DNA from: Longimicrobium sp.
Lineage (GTDB): Bacteria > Gemmatimonadota > Gemmatimonadetes > Longimicrobiales > Longimicrobiaceae
Assembly (NCBI GenBank): GCA_036389795.1
Contig: DASVWD010000141.1
Coordinates: 97,988 to 161,987, forward strand
DNA length: 64,000 bases
Direction of reading: 5' to 3'
Shown here: piece by piece, positions 43,574 through 54,746 of the stretch
Numbering within the stretch: the stretch's first letter is position 1
Layout: every line of letters begins with the position of its first letter
Translations under genes and position numbers: made by a program
The notes under the pieces: generated by a model
Database searches by the model: none
Seen by the model: the letters and a program-made list of their open reading frames with translations, nothing else
Told to the model about the DNA's origin: nothing

Positions 43574-43606
43574 GGACTAAGGACTAAGGACTAAGGACTA
43601 AAACAC
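43561..43606. repeat. Right heptamer array of the IVP-like cassette
   Basis: CACTAAG followed by about four GGACTAA units and AAACAC, inverted with respect to 43059-43097. It supplies the stop codon of the four-helix-bundle gene and ends at the stop codon of the LOG gene (43607). Confidence 0.85.
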
Positions 43607-44545
43607 TTACTCCCCCGCGTGCTTCTCCGGCTCCGCCGGCGTCGTGGGATCGACCGTCGAGGGCGCCTCGCCCGGCGCCGGCTGCGTCCCGGGGCGCGGC
43701 GTGCGCGGATGGAAGCTGACCGCGCCGTGGATCTGGCGGCGGCGCGCGCCCCCGTTCGGGCGGACGGGCTCCTCGCGCTTCTGATCGCAGAGGCGCTCGT
43801 GGCACTCGACGACCACGCGCGCGACCTCTTCCGGCGAGTCGGTCACCCGCAGCAGGTTCACGTCGTCGGGCGAGATCTTCCCCTCAGCCAGGAGTGGGTC
43901 CTTGATCCAGTCGATCAGCCCCCGCCAGTAGTCCGAGCCGTAGAGGATCACCGGGAAGTCGCGCACCTTCCCGGTCTGGATGAGCGTGAGCGCCTCGAAC
44001 AGCTCGTCCAGCGTCCCGAAGCCGCCGGGGAAGATGATGAACGCCTCGGCGTACTTCACGAACATCGTCTTCCGCACGAAGAAGTAGCGGAAGTTGATGG
44101 CCAGGTCGACGTACTCGTTGATCGCCTGCTCGAACGGCAGCTCGATGTTGCAGCCGATGGAGGGCGCCTCCGCGTCGCGGGCGCCCTGGTTGGCCGCCTC
44201 CATAATCCCCGGCCCGCCGCCGGTGATGATGCTGAAGCCCGCCTCGCCCAGCAGCCGCGCCGTCTCGCGCGCCGCCTGGTAGAACGGGTCCTCGGGCGGC
44301 ACCCGCGCCGAGCCGAAGATGGTGACCGCGGGCCCCACTTTGGCGAGCGCGTCGAACCCCTCCACGAACTCGCCCGTGATCCGCAGCACGCGCCACGGGT
44401 CCGACGAGGTGAAGTCGGGCGCCGCGGGCCGCGTCGACGGCGACTCGAGGAGCTGCTCGTCCTCGGTGGCCACGCCCATCCGCGCGGCGCGGTTGAGCGT
44501 GGGGTTCTCCTGCCCCCGGCGCTCGGGCTGGTGGTGTACGGCCAT
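43607..44545 (-). CDS. LOG family protein (cytokinin riboside phosphoribohydrolase-like, TIGR00730)
   Basis: 312 residues. The nucleotide-binding signatures are GSARV, ITGGGPGIMEAANQGA, FVRKTMFVKYAEAFIIFPGGFGTLDELFEAL (PGGxGTxxE). The family hydrolyses nucleoside monophosphates to base plus ribose phosphate and was once mislabelled lysine decarboxylase. It carries extra N-terminal (1-60) and C-terminal (from about 270) low-complexity tails, the latter with PTTPAEPEKHAGE. The start at 44545 is chosen over 44722. Confidence 0.92.
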   Translation of the reverse strand: MAVHHQPERRGQENPTLNRAARMGVATEDEQLLESPSTRPAAPDFTSSDPWRVLRITGEFVEGFDALAKVGPAVTIFGSARVPPEDPFYQAARETARLLGEAGFSIITGGGPGIMEAANQGARDAEAPSIGCNIELPFEQAINEYVDLAINFRYFFVRKTMFVKYAEAFIIFPGGFGTLDELFEALTLIQTGKVRDFPVILYGSDYWRGLIDWIKDPLLAEGKISPDDVNLLRVTDSPEEVARVVVECHERLCDQKREEPVRPNGGARRRQIHGAVSFHPRTPRPGTQPAPGEAPSTVDPTTPAEPEKHAGE

Positions 44546-44654
44546 CACAATGTGAGCCGGTGGTTGGGACGCGCGCGCCGCCCTCGCGGAAGCGCCGGGC
44601 GGGCGACAAAATAGAGCACCGCGGGTTCCACGCAAAACCGGGGCGCGGAACTGC

Positions 44655-44756
44655 CAGTGCGAAGTGCGAAGTGCGAGAGTACGAGACTGCGGAACGAGCC
44701 GGTCGGTCCCAGGCGATGTCATCCCGAGGGCGCGGTAGCGACCCGAGGGATCTACT
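44655..44756. repeat. AGTGCGA array and half copy of the GAGGGATCTACT family
   Basis: Three GAAGTGC units (44655-44680) followed by TGTCATCCCGAG...CCGAGGGATCTACT (44717-44756), the left half of the 785-985 element. No gene lies in the 44546-44830 gap. Confidence 0.6.
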
Positions 44757-44830
44757 CGACGGTTCTGGTGGCTGGCGGTCCGAGCGGAGCCGCCGCCACA
44801 CCTTCGGCATGAGACGGAAGAGAGGCGCGA

Positions 44831-45937
44831 GTGCGGAAGATAGGTGAGGCGGGGCGGTGGAGGCGGGCGGCGGTGCTGGCCTGCGCGGCGGCGGTCTTCG
44901 CGGCGTGCCGCGACCGGCCGCGGGAGGAGCCGGCGGACGGCGCGCCGCAGGCGCCGCCCGTGCCCGGCAGGCAGCCCACGCTGCAGCTCCAGATGCCCGG
45001 CGAGCTGGGGTGGAACCAGACCGACACCGTGCGCGTGCTGGTGGCGAACGCGACCGGCGCGCCGCTCCGGGACGCCGTGCTGAACCTCTTCGTCCAGGCG
45101 CCCGCCGAGCTGGTGGTCGACTCCGCGGCGCCCGACAGCCTTCGCCCCACGCTGGCCTCCTCGGACGGGGGCACGCGGGTCGGCTTCCCCGTCGCCACGG
45201 TCGAGCCGGGGCGCACGGCGGGCTTCATGCAGGCCGTCCGCACGCCCCCCGCCCCCGCTCCGGCGGCCGCCGCGCCGGGTGCGCCCGCGACCGCGCGCGG
45301 CAGGCAGCCGGCGCGGCCGGACACGCTGCCGAAGCGCTACCTGGTGCGCGCCTGGCTGACCACGCGCGACGGCGCGCCGCTGGGGGCGTGGGTGCAGGAC
45401 ACGCTGCGCATCATCCCGGGCTCGGAGGTGGTGGTGGGCGGGTGCGGCAACGTGGGCGACGTGGCGGTCACGCGCTACGGCATCGGCCCGGTGCGCATCG
45501 GGATGACGCTGGAGGAGCTGCGCACCATCTGCCCCGAGGCGCGCGACACCGCCTGGCGAGGCGAGGAGGGGGCGGCGGAGCGGGGCGCCGTGGCCGTGCC
45601 GGGCGGCCGGCGCGTGCTGGCCGTGCTCGCGGGAGACAGGGTCGCGCGCATCGTGGTGGAGCAGCCGGGGCTCCGGACGGCGGCGGGCATGGGCGTGGGC
45701 TCCACGGTGGGCGACCTGCGCGCGCGCTACGGGCGGATGTGCGCGGGGGCGGCGGAGCGGCGGGTGGCGGTGTGGTTCCCCAACGCGCCGGGGATCAGCT
45801 TCGGGCTCGACACCCTCGCCACCCGCCGGTGGGACCTGGCGCGCGTGCAGCCCGACTCGGTCCCCGACGACGTGGCGGTGGGCTCGTTCTGGGTGCGGCA
45901 GGGCGCCGACGACTGCACGGATGGAGGAGCGCGATGA
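44831..45937 (+). CDS. Lipoprotein of unknown function
   Basis: 368 residues, GTG start. The signal peptide ends in FAAC. A Pro/Ala linker, then a beta-rich domain (about 50-120, LGWNQTDTVRVLVANATGAPLRDAVLNLFVQAP, DUF11-like), a second Ala/Pro linker (135-160) and a C-terminal domain with GIGPVRIGMTLEELRTICPEA and DLRARYGRM. The last part resembles domains that read a stored constant against a measured state, but this is weak. Its ATGA stop overlaps the next gene, so they form an operon. Confidence 0.78.
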   Translation: MRKIGEAGRWRRAAVLACAAAVFAACRDRPREEPADGAPQAPPVPGRQPTLQLQMPGELGWNQTDTVRVLVANATGAPLRDAVLNLFVQAPAELVVDSAAPDSLRPTLASSDGGTRVGFPVATVEPGRTAGFMQAVRTPPAPAPAAAAPGAPATARGRQPARPDTLPKRYLVRAWLTTRDGAPLGAWVQDTLRIIPGSEVVVGGCGNVGDVAVTRYGIGPVRIGMTLEELRTICPEARDTAWRGEEGAAERGAVAVPGGRRVLAVLAGDRVARIVVEQPGLRTAAGMGVGSTVGDLRARYGRMCAGAAERRVAVWFPNAPGISFGLDTLATRRWDLARVQPDSVPDDVAVGSFWVRQGADDCTDGGAR

Positions 45938-46347
45938 AGATCCCGATGGCCTTCCTGGCCGACGAAGCGAACATCTCGCAGGAAGGGAAGCTGAACGTGA
46001 TGGGGATCTTCGACCGCATCGCGGCGATGGACTTCCCCGTGGTGCACCCGCGCATGGTGTTCGCCTTCCGCGTGCACGCCGAGTTCGGCGACACGGGCCG
46101 CGTCTACCCCGTGCAGGTGCGGCTCGCCAGCGAGGACGGCGAGGTGATGTTCGAGGCGATGGGCGAGATCAACGCCCCGATCGTGGCGCCGGGCGAGTTC
46201 AGCACCGCCAACCAGGTCTTCACGCTGGTGGGCGTGCAGTTCCCCCGCCCCGGCCTCTACAAGTTCGTGGTGAGGATCGACGGCGTCGACCCGCACGAGA
46301 CCCCCTTCATCGTCTCCAGCCCCGCCCGCGACCCGGAGCTGAACTGA
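45934..46347 (+). CDS. DUF6941-type protein
   Basis: 137 residues. KIPMAFLADEANISQEGKLNVMGIFDRI is typical of the family, followed by a compact beta sandwich ending FPRPGLYKFVVRIDG. There is no signal peptide. GGAGG lies seven bases before the ATG, and the start overlaps the upstream lipoprotein stop by four bases. The function is unknown. Confidence 0.75.
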   Translation: MKIPMAFLADEANISQEGKLNVMGIFDRIAAMDFPVVHPRMVFAFRVHAEFGDTGRVYPVQVRLASEDGEVMFEAMGEINAPIVAPGEFSTANQVFTLVGVQFPRPGLYKFVVRIDGVDPHETPFIVSSPARDPELN

Positions 46348-46393
46348 CGCGCGGAAGGGATCTTCGCGCGCCGCGGGATCTTCCCCCCCCGGG

Positions 46394-46495
46394 TGTGGTT
46401 GAAGCCTCGCCCGCACAGGCCTCGCCCCCGCACCGAAGGCGGCCGGCGAGGCTTTCTGCGGTTGTTGCCGCGGCTTCAGCCGCCCTTCACCACCG
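46394..46495. repeat. AAGCCTCGCC/GGCGAGGCTT hairpin with GCGGTTGTTGCCGCGG tail
   Basis: The 10-base arms at 46402-46411 and 46445-46454 are followed by TTCTGCGG and GCGGCTTCAGCCGCC. It lies between convergent genes and could terminate the upstream pair. Relatives are at 27250, 31560 and 38615. Confidence 0.6.
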
Positions 46496-46497
46496 CC

Positions 46498-46983
46498 CTA
46501 TTGGGGCACCTCCGCCCCCGCCTGTCCCGCGCGCGCCCGGCACGTCCCACCCGACAGCCCGACCTGCGGCGGCTCGCGGAACTCGCAGGTAGAGGCGAGA
46601 CCGCGCCTGCGGTTGTATTCGTCTTCCGCGCGCGCCAGCTCCGCCAGCTTGGCGAACAGCGCCGCCGAGTCGGTGGCGGCCGCGCAGTAGACGACGTACT
46701 CGCGCGGGCCGCCGCAGGGACGGCTCCCCACCGGCGCCGTGCGGCACTGGGCGCCCTCGCGGCACCCGTCCGCCCGCGCCAGCGCCCTCGCCTCGCGCTC
46801 CAGCCGCGCGATCCGCGCCGAATCCGATTCCTGCGCGTCGTCCGGCTGCGCGTCGTTTGCCGCGGCGGGCGGGGCGGGCGCGGCGGGCGGAGGCGGCGCC
46901 GTCTCCCCTCCCCCGTCTCCCGGCCCCGGCGCGGGCGCGCACGCCGCGAGCGCGATGATCCCCCATCGAATCGCGAGCTTCAT
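46498..46983 (-). CDS. Lipoprotein of unknown function
   Basis: 161 residues. ATG 46983 is preceded by AGGAGGAG. The signal peptide ends in LAAC (Cys15), then a Pro/Ala-rich linker and a domain with four cysteines ([22 protein letters not shown]), suggesting disulfides in the periplasm. Unrecognised; convergent with the gene before it. Confidence 0.75.
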   Translation of the reverse strand: MKLAIRWGIIALAACAPAPGPGDGGGETAPPPPAAPAPPAAANDAQPDDAQESDSARIARLEREARALARADGCREGAQCRTAPVGSRPCGGPREYVVYCAAATDSAALFAKLAELARAEDEYNRRRGLASTCEFREPPQVGLSGGTCRARAGQAGAEVPQ

Positions 46984-47195
46984 CGTCTCCTCCTCTTGCA
47001 GCGAAACCGATCTGCCGATCGACCGCCGCGAGAATCGTGCATCACCGCTACGTTGGCGCGCGCACCCCGGCATCGGCGCACCCGCGGCAGGCCCCTTGCG
47101 GCGCCCGCGGCGGGCGCCGCATCATCCCGAACCACACCATCAAGCGAACGCTCGTCCGGCGCGGCAGCCCGCGCGGACGACGACAGGAGACACCG

Positions 47196-49210
<2,015 letters not shown>

Positions 49211-49214
<4 letters not shown>

Positions 49215-49936
49215 CGGGCGGGTCCGGGGCCGGAGGCGAGCCGCCGATCGACTACCGGCGGCTCTACCGCGAAGGGGCGGCGGCGTACGACCGCCTGGTG
49301 AGCGCGGAGGACGCCGACGGCAGCCTCCTCCCGGCGCTCGCGGCGGTGGCGGAGCTCGCCGGGGCGCGGGTGCTGGAGGTGGGGGCGGGGACGGGACGGC
49401 TGACCCGGCTGCTGGCCCCGGTGGCGGGGCGGATCGTGGCCACGGAGCGGTCGTGGCCGATGCTGGACGTCGCGCGCGGGCGGCTCCCGGAGGCGGGGGG
49501 CGCCCGCTTCTGCTGCGCCGAGGCCGGGGCGCTCCCCGTGCGCGGCGACTGGGCGGACCTGGCGCTGGCGGGGTGGGTGTTCGGCCACTTCCTGGAGTGG
49601 ATGCCGGACGGGTGGCGCGGCTCCGTCGCGGCCGCCCTCGCGGAGATGCGGCGCGCGCTGCGCCCCGGCGGGACGCTGGTGGTGCTGGAGACGCTCGGGA
49701 CGGGCGCCGGCGCTCCCGCGCCGCCGACGCCGGACCTCGCGGAGTACTACGCCTGGCTGGAAGACGAGCACGGCTTCGCGCGGCGCGAGGTCCGCACCGA
49801 CTTCGAGTTCCGGAGCCACGAGGAAGCGGTGGAGCTGGTGCGCTTCTTCTTCGGCGCGGAGCTGGGCGAGGCGGTGCGCCGCGGCGGCGGCCGGCGCGTG
49901 CCGGAGTACACCGGGCTCTGGTCGCTGCGCACGTAG
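49211..49936 (+). CDS. Class I SAM-dependent methyltransferase
   Basis: 241 residues. Motif I is [15 protein letters not shown], motif II region [16 protein letters not shown], then an acidic motif ([14 protein letters not shown]) and [15 protein letters not shown]. The small-molecule methyltransferase fold (Methyltransf_11/25) fits, but the acceptor is unknown. It starts at GTG 49211, overlapping the acs stop, so it is coupled to acs translation. Confidence 0.88.
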
Positions 49937-50062
49937 GCGCGCCGCCCCGGAAGAGAAGCTTCCGCGCGTGCGCGGCGCGGCGCATCTTCCCTTTCGCGCA
50001 TTCTCCTGCCGCCCGCCCGCGTCCCCATCCCCGGGAAGTCCCCCGTGAGTCCGGAGGCGATC

Positions 50063-51484
50063 ATGGCCGTCCATCGCGAGGAGTTCCTCCTCCTTCCCCA
50101 CCTCTCGCACGACAGCGCGCTGATCGCGTGGGGAGCGTTCTTCTTCGACCCGGAGCCCGACGGCGAGCACGAGCTGATCGACCACGAAGACCTGGCCCGC
50201 CCTGACATCGGACGCAGGCGCGGGTGCATCGGCCTGGAGACCGAGAGCTACGGCGGCGCCACCGTGCGCGTGACGCGCCTGGCGGCGGGCGGCGCCCCCG
50301 CCGAGACGCGCGACCTCCCGGTCCCCGGCGGCCGCAACCACCTCCTGGTCACCGGCCTGCGCCCCGACACCCGGTACGCGTACGAGGTGCGGGTGGACGG
50401 CAGGCCCTGGGGCGCGACGCCGTCGGACTTCGCCCGCGAGGGGAGCGGGCGCGACGTACGGCTCTCGCCCGCCGCGTGGCGCTACCGCAACGAGTTCACC
50501 ACCTTCCCCGACCCCCACGGCCCTCCCGTGCCGGTCACCTTCGCCGTGCTCGGCGACCAGGGGAGCGGGAAGCAGGAGCAGTACGACGTCGCCGCCGCGC
50601 TCGAGGCGGCCGTCGACCGCGGGGAGGTGCGCTTCATCGTCACCACCGGCGACAACGTCTACGCGCAGGTGAAGCACTCCGGGCTGCTGGGGCTGCTCGA
50701 GACGGGAGTGCGCATCCTCACGAAGGACCTGCGGTCGAGCGGGAACGAGGACGACGACTGGTTCGCCACGTTCTTCCTGCCGTACCGGCGCATCATCAAC
50801 CGCGTGCCGGTGTTCCCCAGCCTGGGCAACCACGACCACGCCGAGACGGAGAACGAGGCCGACCTGGCGCAGCACATCGACAACTTCTATCTGGCCGAGC
50901 GCTTCCCCCGGCTGGCGCCCCGCTGGAAGGGCCCGGACGGCCGGTTCGAGACGATGTTCTACCGCTTCCGCTGCGGCCCCGACCTGGAGATGGTGGCGCT
51001 CGACACGGGGCGCCCGAGCACGGAGCCCGCCTTCGAGCGCCCGCAGCACAAGGCGTTCATCCAGGAAGTCCTGGGCGACCGCTCCCGCGGGTGGAAGATC
51101 CCGTACAGCCACCATCCGCCGCTCAGCGTGGGGCCGAACCACCCCCACGAGCCGAACGTGCAGAACCTGGCGAACCTCTTCACCGGGCTGGACGGGTTCC
51201 GCCTCTGGCTCTCCGGGCACGAGCACAACTTCCAGCACCACCGGATCGGGGATATCCACTACGTGGTGAGCGGCGCCTCGGGGAAGCGGGCCAAGGGCGT
51301 CGACAAGCAGCGCGTGCACCCCGGCGCCTCGTGCTGCCACGGGGATGCCGCGCACTTCCTGCTGGTCACCGTCGACGGCCCGCGGCTGACGCTGCGCGCG
51401 ATCGGGACGGACGGGCGCCTGATCCCCACGAAGCCGCTGGCCGACCTCCCGCCCCACCCGGCGCAGATCAACCTCACGCTGTAG
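50063..51484 (+). CDS. Metallophosphoesterase with N-terminal purple-acid-phosphatase-type domain
   Basis: 473 residues. The N-terminal part (about 10-120) looks like the fibronectin-type domain seen before PAP-like enzymes (VTGLRPDTRYAYEVRVDG). The catalytic domain shows LGDQGSG, TTGDNVYA, LGNHDH and a late SGHEHNFQ, the two-metal set. The tyrosine ligand of true purple acid phosphatases (GDNVY) appears present. There is no signal peptide, which is unusual. The ATG at 50063 has GGAGG; a GTG at 50045 adds six residues. Confidence 0.88.
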   Translation: MAVHREEFLLLPHLSHDSALIAWGAFFFDPEPDGEHELIDHEDLARPDIGRRRGCIGLETESYGGATVRVTRLAAGGAPAETRDLPVPGGRNHLLVTGLRPDTRYAYEVRVDGRPWGATPSDFAREGSGRDVRLSPAAWRYRNEFTTFPDPHGPPVPVTFAVLGDQGSGKQEQYDVAAALEAAVDRGEVRFIVTTGDNVYAQVKHSGLLGLLETGVRILTKDLRSSGNEDDDWFATFFLPYRRIINRVPVFPSLGNHDHAETENEADLAQHIDNFYLAERFPRLAPRWKGPDGRFETMFYRFRCGPDLEMVALDTGRPSTEPAFERPQHKAFIQEVLGDRSRGWKIPYSHHPPLSVGPNHPHEPNVQNLANLFTGLDGFRLWLSGHEHNFQHHRIGDIHYVVSGASGKRAKGVDKQRVHPGASCCHGDAAHFLLVTVDGPRLTLRAIGTDGRLIPTKPLADLPPHPAQINLTL

Positions 51485-51554
51485 CCGGGAACCGGGCTGG
51501 GCGACACGACGAACGCTCGCCGACAGGCTCGACGAGGGGCTCGGCGACGGCCGA

Positions 51555-51595
51555 AATGCGGAAGGGGCGCCAGCATACGGCGCCCCTTCCGCATT
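51555..51595 (+). terminator. Long hairpin terminator after the phosphoesterase
   Basis: A perfect 17-bp stem (AATGCGGAAGGGGCGCC and complement) with a 7-base loop, 70 bases after the stop. No T run follows, like the leuS hairpin. Confidence 0.75.
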
Positions 51596-51754
51596 GTCGT
51601 ACCGGCCACACGAACTGTCGGCCCGGGGTCGAGCCGGCATTTCAGGTCAGACGGAGTGCGAAGACGGAGACACGCCCATCTAATCGGTGGACGGACCAGC
51701 AGCCGCGGTCCGCCGACCCTGGTGCAGTGAACCGGACATCGAACGGAGGGGATC

Positions 51755-52009
51755 ATGCCAGACGCAGACAGCAGCGCAGTTCCGCAGGATCGCGAGGCAC
51801 GCGAAGCTCTGGCGGAGATCGAGAAGGAGCTCGGCGGGGCCACCGTGGCCCGCGAAATGGTCGATCCGCAGCAGGCCTGCGCCACCTACCGCCGGATCCG
51901 TCCCTGGCTGGAGCGGGCACTCCCGTGGATCGAGCGGGTGTCGCGGCAGCTCGCGGAGGCCGTCCGCTTCCTGATGGGCATCGCGGACACCCTCTGCCCC
52001 CGCGCGTAG
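51755..52009 (+). CDS. Small helical protein of unknown function
   Basis: 84 residues, acidic and helical (QDREAREALAEIEKELGGATVAREM; PWLERALPWIERVSRQLAEAVRFLMGIADTLC). GGAGGGG lies five bases before the ATG, so it is likely translated. No family is recognised; length and shape are like small regulatory or chaperone proteins. Confidence 0.6.
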   Translation: MPDADSSAVPQDREAREALAEIEKELGGATVAREMVDPQQACATYRRIRPWLERALPWIERVSRQLAEAVRFLMGIADTLCPRA

Positions 52010-52201
52010 CAGAATGCTTCGCGCCGAAACCGGTGGGACGGCGCGCGCCGCCCCACGAGCTCGCGGTGCGCCTCGAACGGGGTGTGCCGAGCTCTTGCCC
52101 AGCCGTGCTCCTGAACGCGAGCGCCGGGCCGCCTGTCCGGCACCGGCGATGCGGGGTAGATTGCGGCGCTTCCGCCACCGCTCACCCGCGCCCCGGCCGC
52201 C

Positions 52202-53107
52202 ATGGACCTGCGAGGAGTCTTCGCCCCCGCCACCACCCCGTTCGACCCCGTCACCGGCGACGCCGACCTGGTGTCGCTGCGGGCCAACCTGCGCGCCTGG
52301 CTCAAGGCGCCGCTCGCGGGCGTGGTGCTCTTCGGCTCCACCGGCGAGGGGCCGCTCCTGGACGAGGACGAGAAGACGCGGCTGGTGGCGGGCGCCCGCG
52401 ACGTGGTGGACGGGGGCCGGCTGCTCCTGGCCGGCACCGGCGCCGAGTCCACCCGCGCCACCGTGCGCGCCACCCGCGCCGTCGCCGGGGCCGGCGCCGA
52501 CGCGGTGCTGGTGCAGCCGCCCGCGTACTTCAAGCCCCTGATGACGCCCGAGGCGCTGCGCGACCACTTCGCGGCCGTCGCCGACGCCTCGCCCGTCCCC
52601 GTCATCCTCTACCAGGTGCCGCCGCGCTTCAGCGGGGTGGAGCTGCCCCCCGGCCTAGTCGGCGAGCTGGCCCGGCACCCCAACATCGTCGGCATCAAGG
52701 ACTCGCACGGCGACCTGCGCACGCTGGGCGCGCTGGTGGAGGCGTGCGAGGGGCGCGCGGCCGTGCTGGCGGGGAGCGGCGCGGTGGTCTACGGCGCGCT
52801 GGAGATCGGCGCGGTGGGCGGCATCCTGGCGGTGGCGCTCCTGGCGCCCGCCGAGTGCGCCGAGCTCGCCCGCCTCTACGCGGAGGGGCGCCTGGCCGAG
52901 GCGGGGCGGCTGCAGGAGCGGATCGCGCCGCTGCACCGGGCCGTGGTCGGCGAACTGGGCGTGCCCGGGATCAAGGCCGCGCTCGAGGAGCTGGGGCTGC
53001 ACGGCGGCGCCCCCCGCCCCCCGCTCAAGCCGCTGCGGGAGAAGGACCGCCCGAAGGTGCGCGAGGCGCTGCGCCAGGCGGGGATGCTCCAGGGCCAGCC
53101 GGCGTGA
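52202..53107 (+). CDS. DapA/NAL-superfamily aldolase (dihydrodipicolinate-synthase-like)
   Basis: 301 residues. GSTGEGPLLDEDEK, the catalytic Tyr137 in LYQVPP and the Schiff-base Lys166 in GIKDSHGD are intact. The TIM-barrel layout matches the DapA/NanA superfamily. The usual GTTGE motif reads GSTGE. Relatives include 4-hydroxy-2-oxoglutarate aldolases as well as DapA, so lysine biosynthesis is not proven. A strong hairpin follows. Confidence 0.88.
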   Translation: MDLRGVFAPATTPFDPVTGDADLVSLRANLRAWLKAPLAGVVLFGSTGEGPLLDEDEKTRLVAGARDVVDGGRLLLAGTGAESTRATVRATRAVAGAGADAVLVQPPAYFKPLMTPEALRDHFAAVADASPVPVILYQVPPRFSGVELPPGLVGELARHPNIVGIKDSHGDLRTLGALVEACEGRAAVLAGSGAVVYGALEIGAVGGILAVALLAPAECAELARLYAEGRLAEAGRLQERIAPLHRAVVGELGVPGIKAALEELGLHGGAPRPPLKPLREKDRPKVREALRQAGMLQGQPA

Positions 53108-53112
53108 AAAAC

Positions 53113-53142
53113 AATCGGCCGCGTCCCCTGACGCGGCCGATT
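53113..53142 (+). terminator. Hairpin terminator after the aldolase gene
   Basis: A perfect 13-bp stem (AATCGGCCGCGTC and complement) with a CCCT loop, six bases after the stop. It is followed by TCGATT, not a full T run. Confidence 0.78.
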
Positions 53143-53162
53143 CGATTGAGCGGAAGACGGTG

Positions 53163-53360
53163 CTAAGCGGCGCGCGCCGCCTCACGGTCCAGGATCTCCT
53201 GAAGGGCCTTGCTGTCGAGCTTGTCCGCGTCCGGCACGTCGATGCCCCTCGCGATGAGCAGATTGAGCACCGTCTTCCGGCGCAGGCGCTCCAACTCCTC
53301 GTAGTCGGGCTTCAATGCCTCGTAGCGCGCTAGGATCTGGGCGAGCTTGGCGGAGTCCAT
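53163..53360 (-). CDS. Small helical protein of unknown function
   Basis: 65 residues: MDSAKLAQILARYEALKPDY, ELERLRRKTVLNLLIARG, then a SAP-like helix pair (DVPDADKLDSKALQEILDREA). GAGAGAG is six bases upstream of ATG 53360; a further ATG at 53366 is closer to it. It lies 15 bases after the membrane coiled-coil gene and is probably cotranscribed. Confidence 0.6.
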   Translation of the reverse strand: MDSAKLAQILARYEALKPDYEELERLRRKTVLNLLIARGIDVPDADKLDSKALQEILDREAARAA

Positions 53361-53375
53361 TCGCATCTCTCTCGA

Positions 53376-53696
53376 TCACTTGTCCAATTGCCGGGTAGTT
53401 TCGGACCCAAGAGTCCGTAGCTCGTCCACCCGCTGTTCCAGAGCGATGACCCGCTGGCTGAGCGTCTCCATTGCGGTACTCTGAGCGGCAAACTTCACGC
53501 TCGCCTTGGCTCCCGCAAACTCTCCGCCTACCTCATCCAGCTTGGGCGGGTCGGACCGGAGCAGCGCCAGGACATGCCTGGGACGCAGGAACCGCGCGAG
53601 CAGCAGCAGGAGGACACACGAGCCGCCTCCCATGACGATAATCAGGAGAATGCGCGCGGTCCAGTAAACGCCAGGCCAGCCGAAGATCCGATCCAT
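53376..53696 (-). CDS. Membrane protein with a coiled coil
   Basis: 106 residues. One membrane segment (about 12-37, WTARILLIIVMGGGSCVLLLLLARFL), then an amphipathic region ending in a heptad-type coiled coil (MetTLSQRVIALEQRVDELRTLG). ATG 53696. The pair with the small gene below suggests a two-component membrane assembly; function unknown. Confidence 0.6.
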   Translation of the reverse strand: MDRIFGWPGVYWTARILLIIVMGGGSCVLLLLLARFLRPRHVLALLRSDPPKLDEVGGEFAGAKASVKFAAQSTAMETLSQRVIALEQRVDELRTLGSETTRQLDK

Positions 53697-53924
53697 ATGG
53701 GGAGATTGCGAGTGTAAATCCGGACGGGTGTCCAAACTGTGTCTTTTAACGTTTCGGCGCACCAGGCTCTTATGCCCGCTCTATTTCCGCCGCATTGGAG
53801 CGAGATGCGCCCGCCGTAGCCGAACTTCCCGTAGGTGCCCAACTCCAGATCGGGCCGGTCTCTAGCGTCCGTCGCGCGGTTGCCGCCCCCCCGCGCCGCC
53901 GCTAGGTTGTCGCCCCGCCGCAAC

Positions 53925-53957
53925 GCACTTCCGCACTCACGCACTCACGCACTTCCC
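53925..53957. repeat. Heptamer/octamer array before the enoyl-CoA hydratase
   Basis: GCACTTCC, GCACTCAC (twice) and GCACTTCC units ending one base before the ATG of the next gene. The array is an inverted match to 54747-54785, so the pair brackets the gene. Confidence 0.75.
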
Positions 53958-54743
53958 ATGGCCGAATACAGCAACCTCCTCCTCGACGTCCAGGACCGCA
54001 TCGCCACGCTCACCGTCAACCGCCCAGACAAGCTCAACGCGCTCAACGAGCAGACCATCCGCGAGCTTGGCCAGGCGGTGGACGAGGTCGCCGGGCGCGA
54101 CGACGTGGGCGGCGTGATCGTGACCGGCGCGGGCGAGAAGGCGTTCGTGGCCGGCGCCGACATCGGCGAGCTGGCGAAGATGGGACCGGTGGACGGGATC
54201 GAGGTGAGCCGCCTGGGGCAGCAGGTGTTCCGCCGCATCGAGCTCTCCCGCAAGCCGGTGATCGCGGCCGTGAACGGCTTCGCGCTGGGGGGCGGGTGCG
54301 AGCTGGCGCTCGCCTGCCACCTGCGCATCGCCAGTGAGAACGCGCAGTTCGGCCTTCCCGAGGTCAAGCTGGGCATCATCCCCGGCTACGGCGGCACCCT
54401 GCGCCTGCCGCGCATCGTGGGCAAGGGGCGCGCGCTGGAGCTGATGCTCACCGCGCAGTTCATCAAGGCCGACGAGGCGTACCGCATCGGTCTGGCCAAC
54501 AAGGTGGTGCCGCAGGCCGAGCTGATGGACGCCGCGCGCAGGATGATGGGAACCATCCTGGCCAACGGCCCCGTGGCGGTCGGCCTGGCCATCGAGTGCG
54601 CCACGCGGGGGATGGAGATGTCGGTGGACGACGGCCTGGCGCTCGAGTCCAACCTCTTCGGCCTGCTCGCCGCCACCGAGGACATGCGCGAGGGGATGAG
54701 CGCGTTCCTGGAGAAGCGGAAGGCGGAATTCAGGAATCGCTGA
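53958..54743 (+). CDS. Enoyl-CoA hydratase/isomerase family protein
   Basis: 261 residues. The crotonase motifs are NRPDKLNALNEQTI, GAGEKAFVAGADIGEL (oxyanion hole), GGGCELALACHLRIAS and the second catalytic Glu in PEVKLGIIPGYGG. The two catalytic glutamates are intact, so it should hydrate trans-2-enoyl-CoA in beta-oxidation or the reverse. ATG 53958 directly follows the repeat array, with no ribosome binding site in between. Confidence 0.95.
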   Translation: MAEYSNLLLDVQDRIATLTVNRPDKLNALNEQTIRELGQAVDEVAGRDDVGGVIVTGAGEKAFVAGADIGELAKMGPVDGIEVSRLGQQVFRRIELSRKPVIAAVNGFALGGGCELALACHLRIASENAQFGLPEVKLGIIPGYGGTLRLPRIVGKGRALELMLTAQFIKADEAYRIGLANKVVPQAELMDAARRMMGTILANGPVAVGLAIECATRGMEMSVDDGLALESNLFGLLAATEDMREGMSAFLEKRKAEFRNR

Positions 54744-54746
54744 ACT

